DNA from: DATJMJ01 sp035503915
Lineage (GTDB): Bacteria; Actinomycetota; Acidimicrobiia; Acidimicrobiales; Palsa-688
NCBI GenBank assembly: GCA_035503915.1
Contig: DATJSU010000005.1
Coordinates: forward strand, 1 to 33,321
DNA length: 33,321 nt
Direction: 5' to 3'
A program made the position numbers and the translations under genes. The notes beneath the pieces were generated by a model that saw only the letters and a program-made list of their open reading frames with translations, was not told the origin of the DNA and did not search any database. Positions 1 to 8,787 of this stretch are shown here, piece by piece. The first letter of the stretch is position 1, and each line of letters begins with the position of its first letter.

Positions 1-240
1 GCACTGGCGGGCGTGGGCGTAGGCGAAGGCGTAGGCGCGAGCGCGGGGGCGGGCGTAGGCGCGGGGGCGGGCGTGGGCGTAGGCACGGGGGCGGGCGTGG
101 GCGTAGGCGCGGGGGCGGGCGTGGGCGTAGGTGCCGGCGTAGGCGTAGGCGTAGGCGCGGGGGCGGGGGCGGGCGCCGGCGCGGCCGCGGGTGCAGCCGT
201 AGGCGTAGGCGCGAGGGCGGGCACCGGGGCGGGCGCGGGC
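1..240. repeat. GC-rich degenerate tandem repeat
   Basis: A low-complexity stretch built from 6-base units of the GGCGTA / GGGGCG / GGCGTG type that combine into longer near-repeats. Strand asymmetry is strong, with G and GT on the plus strand and C and CA on the minus strand. On the plus strand it reads as Gly-Val-Gly-Ala; on the minus strand, in the frame whose codons occupy positions 3k to 3k+2, it reads as Pro-Ala-Pro-Thr. The units vary mainly in ways that keep an alternating-proline pattern on the minus strand, which fits a protein linker better than a non-coding satellite. It lacks the conserved-repeat/unique-spacer structure of a CRISPR. Confidence 0.9.
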
Positions 241-293
241 GTGGGTGCAGCCGCAACAAGCGGGACAGGGCGCGCTGGGCCATCAGGCGGCAT
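1..293 (-). CDS. Partial Pro/Ala/Thr-rich protein, running off the left edge
   Basis: The minus-strand frame is open from an ATG at 293 to the left edge (about 97 codons seen) and has a stop just upstream at 336-338. After the first 15 or so residues it is almost purely alternating proline with Ala, Thr and Val (PAPTPTP type). Such segments are typical extended linkers or wall-spanning spacers of actinobacterial envelope proteins; the functional domain would lie outside the window. A Shine-Dalgarno-like GAGGAGGT sits 3 bases before the ATG. No signal peptide is visible before the proline-rich part, so the true start or frame is uncertain. The alternative is non-coding GC-rich repeat DNA. No function can be assigned. 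Confidence 0.35.
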   Translation of the reverse strand, partial: MPPDGPARPVPLVAAAPTPAPAPVPALAPTPTAAPAAAPAPAPAPAPTPTPTPAPTPTPAPAPTPTPAPVPTPTPAPAPTPAPALAPTPSPTPTPAS

Positions 294-438
294 GGCACCT
301 CCTCGAGGGGACCTGGGTCTTCTTGCTGAGGAGGCCTACCAGCCGGCCACGAGGCTCAAGGTGTTACCCTTCGATCATATCGAACATACATTCGGCACCG
401 GCGAAGGAAATTACCTCCTCGCCGGGAAACCCCAGCGT

Positions 439-444
439 TAGGGT
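439..444 (+). promoter_or_regulatory. Possible -10 box for the DinB-fold gene
   Basis: TAGGGT fits the actinobacterial TANNNT -10 pattern and lies 9 bases before the ATG at 454, so transcription would begin only a couple of bases ahead of the start codon. No convincing -35 is seen, and no Shine-Dalgarno precedes this ATG, in keeping with leaderless translation. Based on position and pattern only. Confidence 0.3.
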
Positions 445-453
445 TGGGCCGCG

Positions 454-969
454 ATGGCAACGTCAGTACTGGCAGATGCCTTCGGGCACAACGTGTGGGC
501 CACATTGCGCTTGATAGAAGCGTGCACCCCGCTAAGCGACGAACAGCTCGGGCGCGAGTTCCCAGGTACCTACGGCTCAATCCTGGCGACGACGCGCCAC
601 CTCGTCGGTGCCGATGCCGGGTACCTGTTCGCCGTGACGGGGGGCCGCACCCCTCGCGTCGACACTGCGGATATGGACCTGGCCGCGCTTTCGCTAATTA
701 TGGGGCGCACCGGCGATGGATGGTCCGAGTTCCTGGAACAAGACCTTGACCCCGACGTAGTGATAGTGCGCCGGCGCGACGACGGGTCCGAATCGCATGC
801 GCCGCTCGGCATCCGTCTCGCACAGGCACTACATCACGGAACGGACCACCGCAGCCAGATTTGCACGGCCCTTACGCAGCTCGGAATGGAACCTCCTTGG
901 ATCGACGTGTGGTCGTACGCGATGAAAGACAACCGGCTCACAAATATCCCGGCGAAAACGGGGGCCTAA
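454..969 (+). CDS. DinB-fold (DinB/YfiT superfamily) putative metal-dependent protein
   Basis: A 171-residue protein of the usual length for the DinB/YfiT four-helix-bundle superfamily. The family's three-histidine metal site is recognisable: His49 in TTRHLVGAD, and His128 and His132 in the C-terminal HxxxHR motif (HHGTDHRSQI). Characterised members use the metal for thiol-dependent transfer or isomerisation reactions; the substrate here is unknown. It is unrelated to the polymerase DinB encoded later in the window despite the name. No signal peptide, so cytosolic. The ATG at 454 is chosen because the first helix (AFGHNVWATLRLI) begins immediately and a TANNNT box lies just upstream. It is convergent with the cyclase gene, with 13 bases between stops. 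Family call firm, function open. Confidence 0.85.
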   Translation: MATSVLADAFGHNVWATLRLIEACTPLSDEQLGREFPGTYGSILATTRHLVGADAGYLFAVTGGRTPRVDTADMDLAALSLIMGRTGDGWSEFLEQDLDPDVVIVRRRDDGSESHAPLGIRLAQALHHGTDHRSQICTALTQLGMEPPWIDVWSYAMKDNRLTNIPAKTGA

Positions 970-982
970 AGAGACAAGGCCC

Positions 983-3900
983 TCAGTCTGCCCGGCCGAT
1001 TGCAGACTGAACCGCCTCCCGGTCATCCAGTAGGCGGGCGCGCTCGACGATGGGCGCAGCGCGCAGGCGCTCAGCGACATCCCGAGCTTCGGAGATCGCC
1101 GCAGCGGCTCGCGGGTCGCCAACGCGCAAGAACTCAACGCCACACGTCAACAACTCGAGCGCCAAGTGATACGGGCTTGTATCCCGCAAAACAGCAATGA
1201 CGTCGGCATAAATCGCATCGGCGACTGGAGCGCGGCCGTCCTCGAGCTCGCTGCGCACCAATGCCAAGCGCCGTTGCGCTCGCAAAGTGGGAGGCAACTG
1301 CTCAGGAGCGAATGCCCCGCTTAGTCTCAGGAGCTCCGCCAACACGTCCCTGCGCCCCAAAAGGACCGCTAGGTGGGAGGCAATGGGCCAAGCCCAGCGC
1401 ACCGTTTCGTGGAGCGGTGGGAGCGAACCGATGCAACGCGCCACCTCGAGGGCCTGGCTCAGCGCGTTTTCTTCGTCCCCAGCCGCGAAGGAAGTGAGGG
1501 CTTGGACGAGTGTGACATTGGCGCGGCTCTGTACATTTTCGCTCGACAAACCAGGCTCAAGTTTCCCAACGGCCATTCGCGCTGTTGTAAGTTCGCCTCG
1601 AAGCGCCGCCAGCAGCCCGGCGACGAAGCAAATCTGCGGGTTGTCACTTAGTCCTTGTTCTCCCGCCTCATCGATGACTGATATTGCCTCGTCCCATTGG
1701 CCGAGTTCGAGCAACGCCGATATGATGTTGGCGGTGGAATAGGCGGCGGCGTCGGTACCCCCTGAGCGCCTCGCGTGCTGCAAAGCAGACCGGGCGACCT
1801 CTGCGGCGGCAGCTGGTTGAAATCCGCAAATCATGTCTGAAAGATTAATGAGGGCCACGCTCAACCGCATTTCGTCCCCCACCTTCTCAGCCAGCTGAGC
1901 CGCTTCGCGTAAGTACGAGATTGCCTTGTCGACCCGGTTAGCACGTGACGCCGCAGTGCCGACAAAACTCAACAAACGCGACAGGAAGCCGTCATCGACC
2001 GGGACAGCCCGACCAAGGTCAAGAGCTTCGCCGCCAAGGCGTTCTGCTTCTGCACAGTTGCCGGAGGAAAGGTAAGTGCTAGCCAGCGCAAAGAGAGCGA
2101 ACACTGTGTCGGTGCCCGGCGGGTCCCGCAGCAGCGGGAGAGCTTCGTCAAGTGCAGCGCGCGCCTCGTCAATGCGAAGGAGCGATTGCAATGCACGGGC
2201 ATTGACGACCTGGGCGCGAGCTGCTGCGCGCACTTGCCCGATCTCGGCACGCAGCGCCCTAGCCATTGTCGCGAATCCAATAACATCTTTGTAATCCCCG
2301 GCCGTGTGGCCGAGTTCGGCGGCCTTCTCCCACAGTTCTGCCGCCTTCTCCAACCTGTCGCGCTCGGGCTCACGATCGCGTTCGGCAACCAGTGACGCCG
2401 CACGTGAATAGCTGCGGGCGGCCCGGGCGGGCGCACCACTCCTAGCCGCCCGGGATCCAGCGCGCTCGAGCATGATCACAGCCTCTGTCCTCAGGGTCGC
2501 TACGTCTGCTGCGGCCGGCACCGCGCGAATTGCGTCAAGGTAATGATTGGCAACGATTTCTGCTATTTCATCGGCGTCATTGGCAAAGCGCGAACGAAGG
2601 TGCTCGGCAACAGCCAAGTGAAGGTCTTTGCGATCTCGCCGTCCGATCCTGTCGTAAGCGGCGCGACGCAGCATCTCGTGAGTAAAGCGGTAATCCCCCC
2701 GCTGGGAGGACACGGGGCGCGTGCTGACGGCGAGGACCGAGCGCCGTACCAGCTCTTCGAGACCGGCTCGGACACGAGGGTCATTGTCACCGGTCACGGC
2801 CGACAAAGAGGCGGCGGAAAATTCGGTCCCGAGGACTGAAGCTGCTGCCAATAGCCGGCGCTCCCCCACATCGATCGCGTCAAGCCTCGCGCCAAGTAAG
2901 CCCACGAGGCTTTCAGGCACCTCGACCGCTTCGAGGTCGCCGATGAGGCGGAATGCTCCCTCGGACGGGGCAATAGCGACAATGCCATTGTCGACGAGGG
3001 ACCGCACAGTTTCGACGGCGAAAAGGGGGATGCCTTCCGACCGCGCGGCGATGACTTGACGGGCGTCCCGGGGGATGCCGGGCACCAGCGATTGGACAAG
3101 CCGGTTGATCTCTGCCGCCTGAAGCGGAGCGAGCGTGACCAACCTATGGTTCGGGAGCTGGAGCAGGCGCGAATGGCGTTGGAGAAGCTCGGGCCGAGTG
3201 AGGACGAGCACGAGGATCGGCAAGTGCTTCGAGGAGCCAGCGAGCTCCTCAAGGAAAACGAGGAACTCTTCATCGGCATGTTCCGCGTCCTCGACTACCA
3301 GGACGACTGGGGCGCTACCGGCAAGGTGTTCAAAAAATTGGCGCCAGCCCGCGAAGAGCTCAGCGCGCGATGGGGCGGCTGCTGTAGGGCCTTCCATATC
3401 GATCCCTAGCAGACGGGACAAGCTGGCCTGCACATGAGTGCGGTCTCCCTCAGAAACCAAGCCGGCTAAGCCCTCCGAAAGTTTCGCCGCGGCGACGGCA
3501 GGGGTATCCTCCTCGGCGATCGCGAGCCGCTGCCTGACAATCTCGGCGAGAGGCCAGAACGTTACGCCCTCGCCATAGGACAGACAACGGCCATGGTGCC
3601 AGAGCACCGTTTCGACGAGGCCGTCCACGTACTTTTCGAACTCCCACGCGAGCCTCGATTTCCCGACGCCGGCGAGGCCCGATACCACGACGACTGCCTG
3701 GTGGCCCTGTCCGGCGACGCTGTGGAACTCCTCTTTGAGCGACCGGAGCTCTGCCTCGCGCCCCAGCAACGGGGCATCCAGCGCGCCCCGCCGGCGACGA
3801 CCGCCTACGCCGGCGGTAACCCGGGTGGCTCGCCAGAGCCTTACAGGTTTGCCGATGCCCTTCAGCTGGAACTTGCCGGCAGCTTCGAAGGCTATTGCGT

Positions 3901-4498
3901 CTTCGGCTAGGCGCTGAGTCGCATCGTCTACATAGCAGCGGCCGGCTGGGGCCGCCGCCTGGATCCGGGCAGCAAGGTTGACCGTGTCGCCGATTATCAG
4001 CCCTTCGTGAGCGACCTCGACGGCGGCTACAGCTCCCGAAGCCACTCCAAGGTGAACTGCTAACTCGACGCCGGCTGACCGGCCGTAGTTCGCGACCGCG
4101 TCGGCAAGCTCCAACGCCGCCCTGACGGCGCGTTCGGGATCGTCCTCATGCGAATTCGGCACTCCCCAAACGGCCATGACAGCGTCGCCTATGAACTTCT
4201 CGACGGTCCCGCCGAACTGACCTACGACTCGTCTAGCGACCTTGTAATAGCCGGAAAGCAGTTCCCTGACTTCTTCGGGGTCCTGGCCTTCCGCCATGGC
4301 GGTGTAGCCGACGATGTCGCAGAAGACGACAGAGACCCTCCTGCGCTCTCGCAGGCCGGTACTTGCAGGCGCCTCGTGGTCGAGACGCCCCGGATCCTCG
4401 CGAGCGGCCGGAGCCGGGCCCAGGGGGACGCCACAGCTACCACAAAACCGCTGCCTCGGCGCCACCCTCTCACTGCACGCTGGACAACGAGGCGTCAC
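983..4498 (-). CDS. Zinc ribbon / class III adenylate cyclase / AAA ATPase / TPR protein
   Basis: A 1171-residue multidomain regulator. Residues 5-22 hold a CxxC...CxxC zinc ribbon (Cys5, 8, 19, 22). Residues about 52-226 are a class III nucleotide cyclase domain: metal aspartates Asp61 (VVFCDIVGYT) and Asp105 (KFIGDAVMAVWG), substrate residues Lys101 and Asp171-Thr172, and transition-state Asn174 and Arg178 are all present, so it should be catalytically competent and adenine-specific. An AAA/STAND-like ATPase follows, with Walker A GLAGVGKS at 274-281 and a Walker B-like VVLVVEDAEHAD. The C-terminal half (about 640-1171) is helical TPR-like repeats, probably a protein-sensing platform. This architecture is common in actinobacteria; the signals sensed are generally unknown. 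No membrane segments, so cytosolic. The start is GTG with no strong ribosome site. Transcribed alone, divergent from the secreted protein gene. Confidence 0.92.
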   Translation of the reverse strand: MTPRCPACSERVAPRQRFCGSCGVPLGPAPAAREDPGRLDHEAPASTGLRERRRVSVVFCDIVGYTAMAEGQDPEEVRELLSGYYKVARRVVGQFGGTVEKFIGDAVMAVWGVPNSHEDDPERAVRAALELADAVANYGRSAGVELAVHLGVASGAVAAVEVAHEGLIIGDTVNLAARIQAAAPAGRCYVDDATQRLAEDAIAFEAAGKFQLKGIGKPVRLWRATRVTAGVGGRRRRGALDAPLLGREAELRSLKEEFHSVAGQGHQAVVVVSGLAGVGKSRLAWEFEKYVDGLVETVLWHHGRCLSYGEGVTFWPLAEIVRQRLAIAEEDTPAVAAAKLSEGLAGLVSEGDRTHVQASLSRLLGIDMEGPTAAAPSRAELFAGWRQFFEHLAGSAPVVLVVEDAEHADEEFLVFLEELAGSSKHLPILVLVLTRPELLQRHSRLLQLPNHRLVTLAPLQAAEINRLVQSLVPGIPRDARQVIAARSEGIPLFAVETVRSLVDNGIVAIAPSEGAFRLIGDLEAVEVPESLVGLLGARLDAIDVGERRLLAAASVLGTEFSAASLSAVTGDNDPRVRAGLEELVRRSVLAVSTRPVSSQRGDYRFTHEMLRRAAYDRIGRRDRKDLHLAVAEHLRSRFANDADEIAEIVANHYLDAIRAVPAAADVATLRTEAVIMLERAGSRAARSGAPARAARSYSRAASLVAERDREPERDRLEKAAELWEKAAELGHTAGDYKDVIGFATMARALRAEIGQVRAAARAQVVNARALQSLLRIDEARAALDEALPLLRDPPGTDTVFALFALASTYLSSGNCAEAERLGGEALDLGRAVPVDDGFLSRLLSFVGTAASRANRVDKAISYLREAAQLAEKVGDEMRLSVALINLSDMICGFQPAAAAEVARSALQHARRSGGTDAAAYSTANIISALLELGQWDEAISVIDEAGEQGLSDNPQICFVAGLLAALRGELTTARMAVGKLEPGLSSENVQSRANVTLVQALTSFAAGDEENALSQALEVARCIGSLPPLHETVRWAWPIASHLAVLLGRRDVLAELLRLSGAFAPEQLPPTLRAQRRLALVRSELEDGRAPVADAIYADVIAVLRDTSPYHLALELLTCGVEFLRVGDPRAAAAISEARDVAERLRAAPIVERARLLDDREAVQSAIGRAD

Positions 4499-4666
4499 GG
4501 GTCACCCAGGCCGCGTCCGGTCCCCACTCCTGACCGTAGCGAGGAAGGGGCACCCCGAGCAGTCGCCACCAACCGGGATGCTAGTAAGCCGGCGAGGGCG
4601 TGCGAAGAGTTATCCCCACCATCGGTCCCGGGCTGAACACTCCAAGGCGATTGTCACTTTCTGGGC

Positions 4667-4694
4667 TTGACCAGCAATTTTGTAGGCCTACGCT
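4667..4694 (+). promoter_or_regulatory. Promoter for the secreted propeller protein
   Basis: TTGACC (4667-4672) and TACGCT (4689-4694) are separated by 16 bases and match the -35 and TANNNT -10 patterns. Transcription would start near 4701, leaving a leader of about 45 bases containing a GGGAGGG ribosome-binding site about 10 bases before the TTG start. It lies in the 247-base gap between this gene and the divergent cyclase gene (starts at 4498); nothing else recognisable is in that gap. Confidence 0.5.
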
Positions 4695-4745
4695 CGGTGC
4701 CCAGCCCTTCAGGTAAACCTTCGTGGGGCGGGAGGGACCGGAAGT

Positions 4746-7700
4746 TTGCCACGACTTCGACGCAGTTGGAAGCGGCACCACCTGTTCGCATTGGTGGCTG
4801 CGGCGGGGCTCGGGCTAACTCTGCCAGCCTTGTGGGCGGACGGGGCGCAGACTGGCGTAGCGGCCGCGGCGACGGCAACACCTGTGCCTGTAGCCGGCGT
4901 TGGGGCGTTCGGGTACGGGTGGGGCCAACTCGCTAACCCCGGGGATGTCGCCATCAGCCCGCAAGGTGACCTGTTTGTCGTAAGCACCTCGAATGCTGAG
5001 ATCCTTGAGTTCGCACCCATTTCGGGCACCTCGTCCTATGAGGCGACGGGCACCGTTGTCGTCGAGGGCACAATCCCGGGGACCGCGTCGACAGGTATCA
5101 ACGAAGTTACGGACCCAGCTGGCATCGCCTTCGATGCAAACGGCGACTTGTTCGTGAGCAGTATTGGAGAAAGTGACGTCGTTGAGTTTGCCTATAGCTC
5201 CTCGACGGGGACGTACTCCGCGACGGGGACGGTGGTCGCCGGGACGGGCACATCGGGCTCTGCCTTGGACCAACTAAGCGTCCCCGAAGGTATAGCCCTT
5301 GATCCCCAGGGAGACCTGTTCGTCGCAGACTCTGCCAACGAACGAGTTGAGGAGTTCACATATAGCAGTTCAACCGGAACGTACTCTTCGAACGCCATCG
5401 ATGTGGCGGGCACAGGAGTGGCAGGGACCGGCGCCGGCCAGCTAGTAAACCCGCAAGATGTGATCCTCAATGGCTCCGGGGACCTCTTCGTAGCCGACAC
5501 CGGGAACGACCGCGTTATGGAGTACGCGTACAACTCTTCGGCGGGTTCGTACTCGTCAAGCGGCACACAAATAATCGGATCGCTCCCGACCGACTTCAAC
5601 TGGATCACCTTCGACTCGAGCGGCGACCTCTTCGTGTCTTACCCGTACAGTGCCCCAACCGTAAATACCCCGAGCGGCGAGGGGGGCGTAATCTTCACGG
5701 CGAGCTCAGAGATCACGCCCGGAGGCGTGCAAGAGTTTGCGTATGACTCCACAACCGGTGCCTACGCAAGCTCGGGGAGCCTGATCAGCAGCGCTGCCGA
5801 CTTGGTCAACCCCGGCGGGTTGGCCTTCAACCCGAGCGGCGACCTGTTGGTTGCGGAAACGACCAACGCGACCACCGCTGCCGAAAGCTCCTGGGACGTC
5901 GTCCTCGAGTTCACGTACAACTCGTCGACTGGCACCTTCTCCCCGCAAGGGACAATACTCGCGCAAAACGAGGCCTCCGATACGGGCATAAGTGCAGTTG
6001 CCATCGACAGCAAGGGCGACCTTTTCGTGAGTGATACGCTCTCAGAGGCCGGCGCCAGCACTGGTATCTTCGAGTTCGCGAACGACGAGCTCGACAAGGC
6101 CTACCCCACCACGGGTTCACAGATAAGCGCTACGGGCGGGGTGGCCCTGGCATTTGACAGCAACAACGACCTCTTCGTGGCCAGCACGACCGGCGTAGTC
6201 GAGTTTCCCTGGAACTCAACGACCGGCGGCTATCCGGCAACCAGCGTTGCCGTCCCGGGCGCGACGCAACTTTCAAATTTATCAGTAACGGCAATGGCTT
6301 TTGACAGCAAAGGAGACCTGCTAGTTGCTAGCGGCAACAACGTCCTCGAGTTCGCTTATAGCGCGAGCAGCGGGACCTGGGCTGCGTCAGGAACTGTTCT
6401 GGTCACGATTACTCCCGGGACGTTGCCAACCGGGTATACCAGTTACATCGGTGGCATCTCTGGCATCGCTCTCGACTCGAGCGGCGACCTGTTCGTCTCG
6501 AACCCTACGGCCTCTGAGGTCCTGAAGTTCACCTACGGCAACACCGGCACGTACTCAACGACAGGGATCATCGCGGCGGGACAGGGTGGCACGGGAGATG
6601 GGCTTTCCCAGGTTTACGAACCAACCCAGCTTGCAGTCGACAGTACCGGGGACGTCTACGTGGTAGACGCAGGCAACGACAGGGTCATGGAGTACACGCC
6701 CGTCCCCGGCGCCAGCAGCTACTTCGACAACGGCACAGAGATCTTTGCCGGCCTGGCGGTCACCGACCCGGATAACGCGGGGATCGCCCTGGACGCAGAA
6801 GGGGACGTGTTTTTCGGTAACGACTCCAGTAGCGGGGTCGTTTATGAGGCGGCAGCAACCTCTAGCACTTCACCGACAACAACCGGGAGCACATCGCCGA
6901 CTTCGACATCCTCCAGCACGTCAACCTCCACCACGACGTCGAGCACGACCACCACCACGACACCGCCCGGCACCTTCCCGGGCTGGACGGCAATCACACC
7001 GCCCGCCACGCTGGAACTCGGGTCTCCCTCGGGCTCACCGGTGTCGTGCGCCCCGGGGACGACATACTGCGTTGCCGTGATCGACTCGAGCGCCGTAGTG
7101 AACAGCGTTGGTGCGACGGGGCAGGGTGTGGCAATCACCTCTAACCTGACTTCCTGGTCCGAGTACAACTCGCTGCCATCGCAATTTGCAATCGTCACAT
7201 CGATCTCGTGCCCAACATCAACACAATGTGTCGCCGTCGGATCAGGGGTAGGCTCCGCCCCTGTCATCGCGGTATCGACAAATGGAGGCGTCAGCTGGAC
7301 GGACGCCAATATGTCTTCGTTTGCGAACGCTCCCGCCGGGGGCTGGGCCTGGTCCGTCTCCTGCCCGTCAGCTCTCGTCTGCTACACCGTCGGGGGCTCA
7401 GCGGGACCGCCGGCCGCTATGGCCGCCGTCTCGACCGACGGCGGCATGGAATGGACGTTGTTGGACAACCACCTGCCAACGCCGCAAAGCTATTACCTGG
7501 AAGGCATCTCATGCTCCTCGACGTCGAGCTGCGTCGCAGTCGGCGCGCTCTCGGACACGGGCCCAGCCATTACGATGTCTACGACCTCCTCTGGTACGAC
7601 CTGGTCTCAATCAACGTCGTCAACCCTGAGCGAATTCATTTCGCTTACATCAGCGTCATGCCCGACCGGGACGACTGTCTGTTTTGCAAGTGGCTATCCC

Positions 7701-8720
7701 GAGAACACCATTGTGTCTGGTGTTCTGACTAGCACGAACTCTGGCGCTACGTGGACTACCCTGCCGACAGGCGATTACTATTTCGCCTCGATCAGTTGCG
7801 CCAATACCTTGACTTGTTGGGCGGCTACTGGCGCTGCGTCATATTGGTCGACCTTGGCGGGGACCAATAACGGGGGTTTGACGTGGCAGATCGATAGCGC
7901 GCTGCCTGGGTCGGGGAACGAAGTCGCCTGCGCGTCGACCGAGGTATGCATTTCCACTGTAGATAACCAGTTGCTGGTCACGGACGATAATGGCAACATC
8001 ACACCGGGTGTCCCGGCGACGAGCACGACCACCTCGTCAACCACTACCTCATCGACTACGACGACGTCGACCAGCACGACTACGTTGCCGACCACAACGA
8101 CGACCAAGGCGACGACGACCACAACGACAAAGCCAACGACCACGACGACCAAGGCGACGACCACGACGACGACAAAGCCGACGACGACTACGTCATCGAC
8201 AACGACAACGTCGACAACAACCACCACCGTGGCCCCGACCACCACAACGACGACTGGCACTGGCGCGCCCAACCTCATCCCGGACCCGGGCTTCGAGACC
8301 TCTGCCGTCCCCGCCGACTATTGGGGCAGCACTCTGGCCCTAACGACCTCCGTCGTCCACTCGGGGGCCCAGGCCCTCGCGCAGACCTTGACGTCGACGA
8401 GCGGCGGCTGGGATCTGGACGACAACTCGAGCTGGTACGCGCCGGTCAGTTCCTCGAGCACTTATAGCGCCTCTGTCTGGGTGCGGGCGACCGCAGCGGT
8501 CAAGGTCGACATAGGAGTGGACCTGCTCGAATCGAACGGGACCTATGTCAAGACCGATAACAGCGCATCGGTCACGCTCGCCGCCAACACCTGGACGCAA
8601 CTAACGGTCACCGGGGTCAAGCCGACTTCCACCGAGGCCTATGCGGGAATGGAGCCCGACTTCTCCAAGGGGACTAAAGGTATGATCCTCTATTGGGACG
8701 ACATGTACCTTGCTGCTTGA
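4746..8720 (+). CDS. Secreted NHL-propeller / BNR-like propeller / CBM protein with Thr-rich linkers
   Basis: A 1324-residue exported protein. The N-terminus has a basic stretch (RRSWKRHH) and a hydrophobic core (about residues 13-30), a signal peptide. Residues about 50-700 contain 12 NHL-like repeats with the core pattern GIALDxxGDLFVAD, enough for two six-bladed propellers. A Ser/Thr linker (about 703-740) leads to a second domain (about 745-1085) with seven repeats of an SISCxxxxxCVAVG type followed by STNGGxxW, resembling a BNR/YCF48-type propeller with one cysteine pair per blade. A second Thr-rich linker (about 1091-1173) leads to a CBM_4_9-like beta-sandwich (about 1175-1324) starting NLIPDPGFE and ending in an aromatic-rich strand. 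No catalytic residues are evident; binding or adhesion to extracellular glycans is inferred. The start is TTG with GGGAGGG upstream. A UUCG hairpin follows the stop. Confidence 0.85.
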   Translation: MPRLRRSWKRHHLFALVAAAGLGLTLPALWADGAQTGVAAAATATPVPVAGVGAFGYGWGQLANPGDVAISPQGDLFVVSTSNAEILEFAPISGTSSYEATGTVVVEGTIPGTASTGINEVTDPAGIAFDANGDLFVSSIGESDVVEFAYSSSTGTYSATGTVVAGTGTSGSALDQLSVPEGIALDPQGDLFVADSANERVEEFTYSSSTGTYSSNAIDVAGTGVAGTGAGQLVNPQDVILNGSGDLFVADTGNDRVMEYAYNSSAGSYSSSGTQIIGSLPTDFNWITFDSSGDLFVSYPYSAPTVNTPSGEGGVIFTASSEITPGGVQEFAYDSTTGAYASSGSLISSAADLVNPGGLAFNPSGDLLVAETTNATTAAESSWDVVLEFTYNSSTGTFSPQGTILAQNEASDTGISAVAIDSKGDLFVSDTLSEAGASTGIFEFANDELDKAYPTTGSQISATGGVALAFDSNNDLFVASTTGVVEFPWNSTTGGYPATSVAVPGATQLSNLSVTAMAFDSKGDLLVASGNNVLEFAYSASSGTWAASGTVLVTITPGTLPTGYTSYIGGISGIALDSSGDLFVSNPTASEVLKFTYGNTGTYSTTGIIAAGQGGTGDGLSQVYEPTQLAVDSTGDVYVVDAGNDRVMEYTPVPGASSYFDNGTEIFAGLAVTDPDNAGIALDAEGDVFFGNDSSSGVVYEAAATSSTSPTTTGSTSPTSTSSSTSTSTTTSSTTTTTTPPGTFPGWTAITPPATLELGSPSGSPVSCAPGTTYCVAVIDSSAVVNSVGATGQGVAITSNLTSWSEYNSLPSQFAIVTSISCPTSTQCVAVGSGVGSAPVIAVSTNGGVSWTDANMSSFANAPAGGWAWSVSCPSALVCYTVGGSAGPPAAMAAVSTDGGMEWTLLDNHLPTPQSYYLEGISCSSTSSCVAVGALSDTGPAITMSTTSSGTTWSQSTSSTLSEFISLTSASCPTGTTVCFASGYPENTIVSGVLTSTNSGATWTTLPTGDYYFASISCANTLTCWAATGAASYWSTLAGTNNGGLTWQIDSALPGSGNEVACASTEVCISTVDNQLLVTDDNGNITPGVPATSTTTSSTTTSSTTTTSTSTTTLPTTTTTKATTTTTTKPTTTTTKATTTTTTKPTTTTSSTTTTSTTTTTVAPTTTTTTGTGAPNLIPDPGFETSAVPADYWGSTLALTTSVVHSGAQALAQTLTSTSGGWDLDDNSSWYAPVSSSSTYSASVWVRATAAVKVDIGVDLLESNGTYVKTDNSASVTLAANTWTQLTVTGVKPTSTEAYAGMEPDFSKGTKGMILYWDDMYLAA
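6853..6966 (+). repeat. Ser/Thr-linker low-complexity DNA
   Basis: ACG/ACC/TCG-rich codons encoding a Ser-Thr-Pro linker between the NHL and BNR-like domains of the secreted protein. It is a compositional repeat with no fixed unit. The antisense reading gives meaningless valine runs. Confidence 0.75.
8015..8265 (+). repeat. Thr-linker with a 45-base tandem unit
   Basis: Thr-rich linker DNA between the BNR-like domain and the CBM. Within it a 15-codon unit (Lys-Ala, six Thr, Lys-Pro, five Thr) occurs twice at a 45-base period (the AAG codons at 8106 and 8151 mark the units). Slippage or unequal crossover could change linker length. Confidence 0.75.
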
Positions 8721-8760
8721 GAATTGATCGCCCGGTGCCAGCGCGCACTGCCCGTCGTGG

Positions 8761-8778
8761 CCCCGGCTTCGGCCGGGG
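8761..8778. terminator. UUCG-loop hairpin between convergent genes
   Basis: CCCCGGC-TTCG-GCCGGGG forms a perfect 7-bp GC stem capped by a UUCG tetraloop. It lies 40 bases after the stop of the secreted protein gene and 10 bases beyond the stop of the oppositely oriented nuclease-like gene. It can fold from either strand. There is no U-tract, as is common in actinobacterial terminators. Confidence 0.6.
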
Positions 8779-8787
8779 ATCTGCCGT

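Noticed and set aside
1..240. Tandem repeats as a CRISPR array
   Set aside because: Units are about 6 bases, without unique spacers, conserved repeats or cas genes.
13..441. Plus-strand Gly-Val-Ala-rich reading frame resembling a PE-PGRS-like protein
   Set aside because: It is the mirror of the Pro-rich minus-strand reading, has no signal peptide or domain, and its second half is ordinary noncoding-looking sequence.
7778..8278. Minus-strand Val-rich frame
   Set aside because: Valine runs are the antisense of the threonine linker of the secreted protein.
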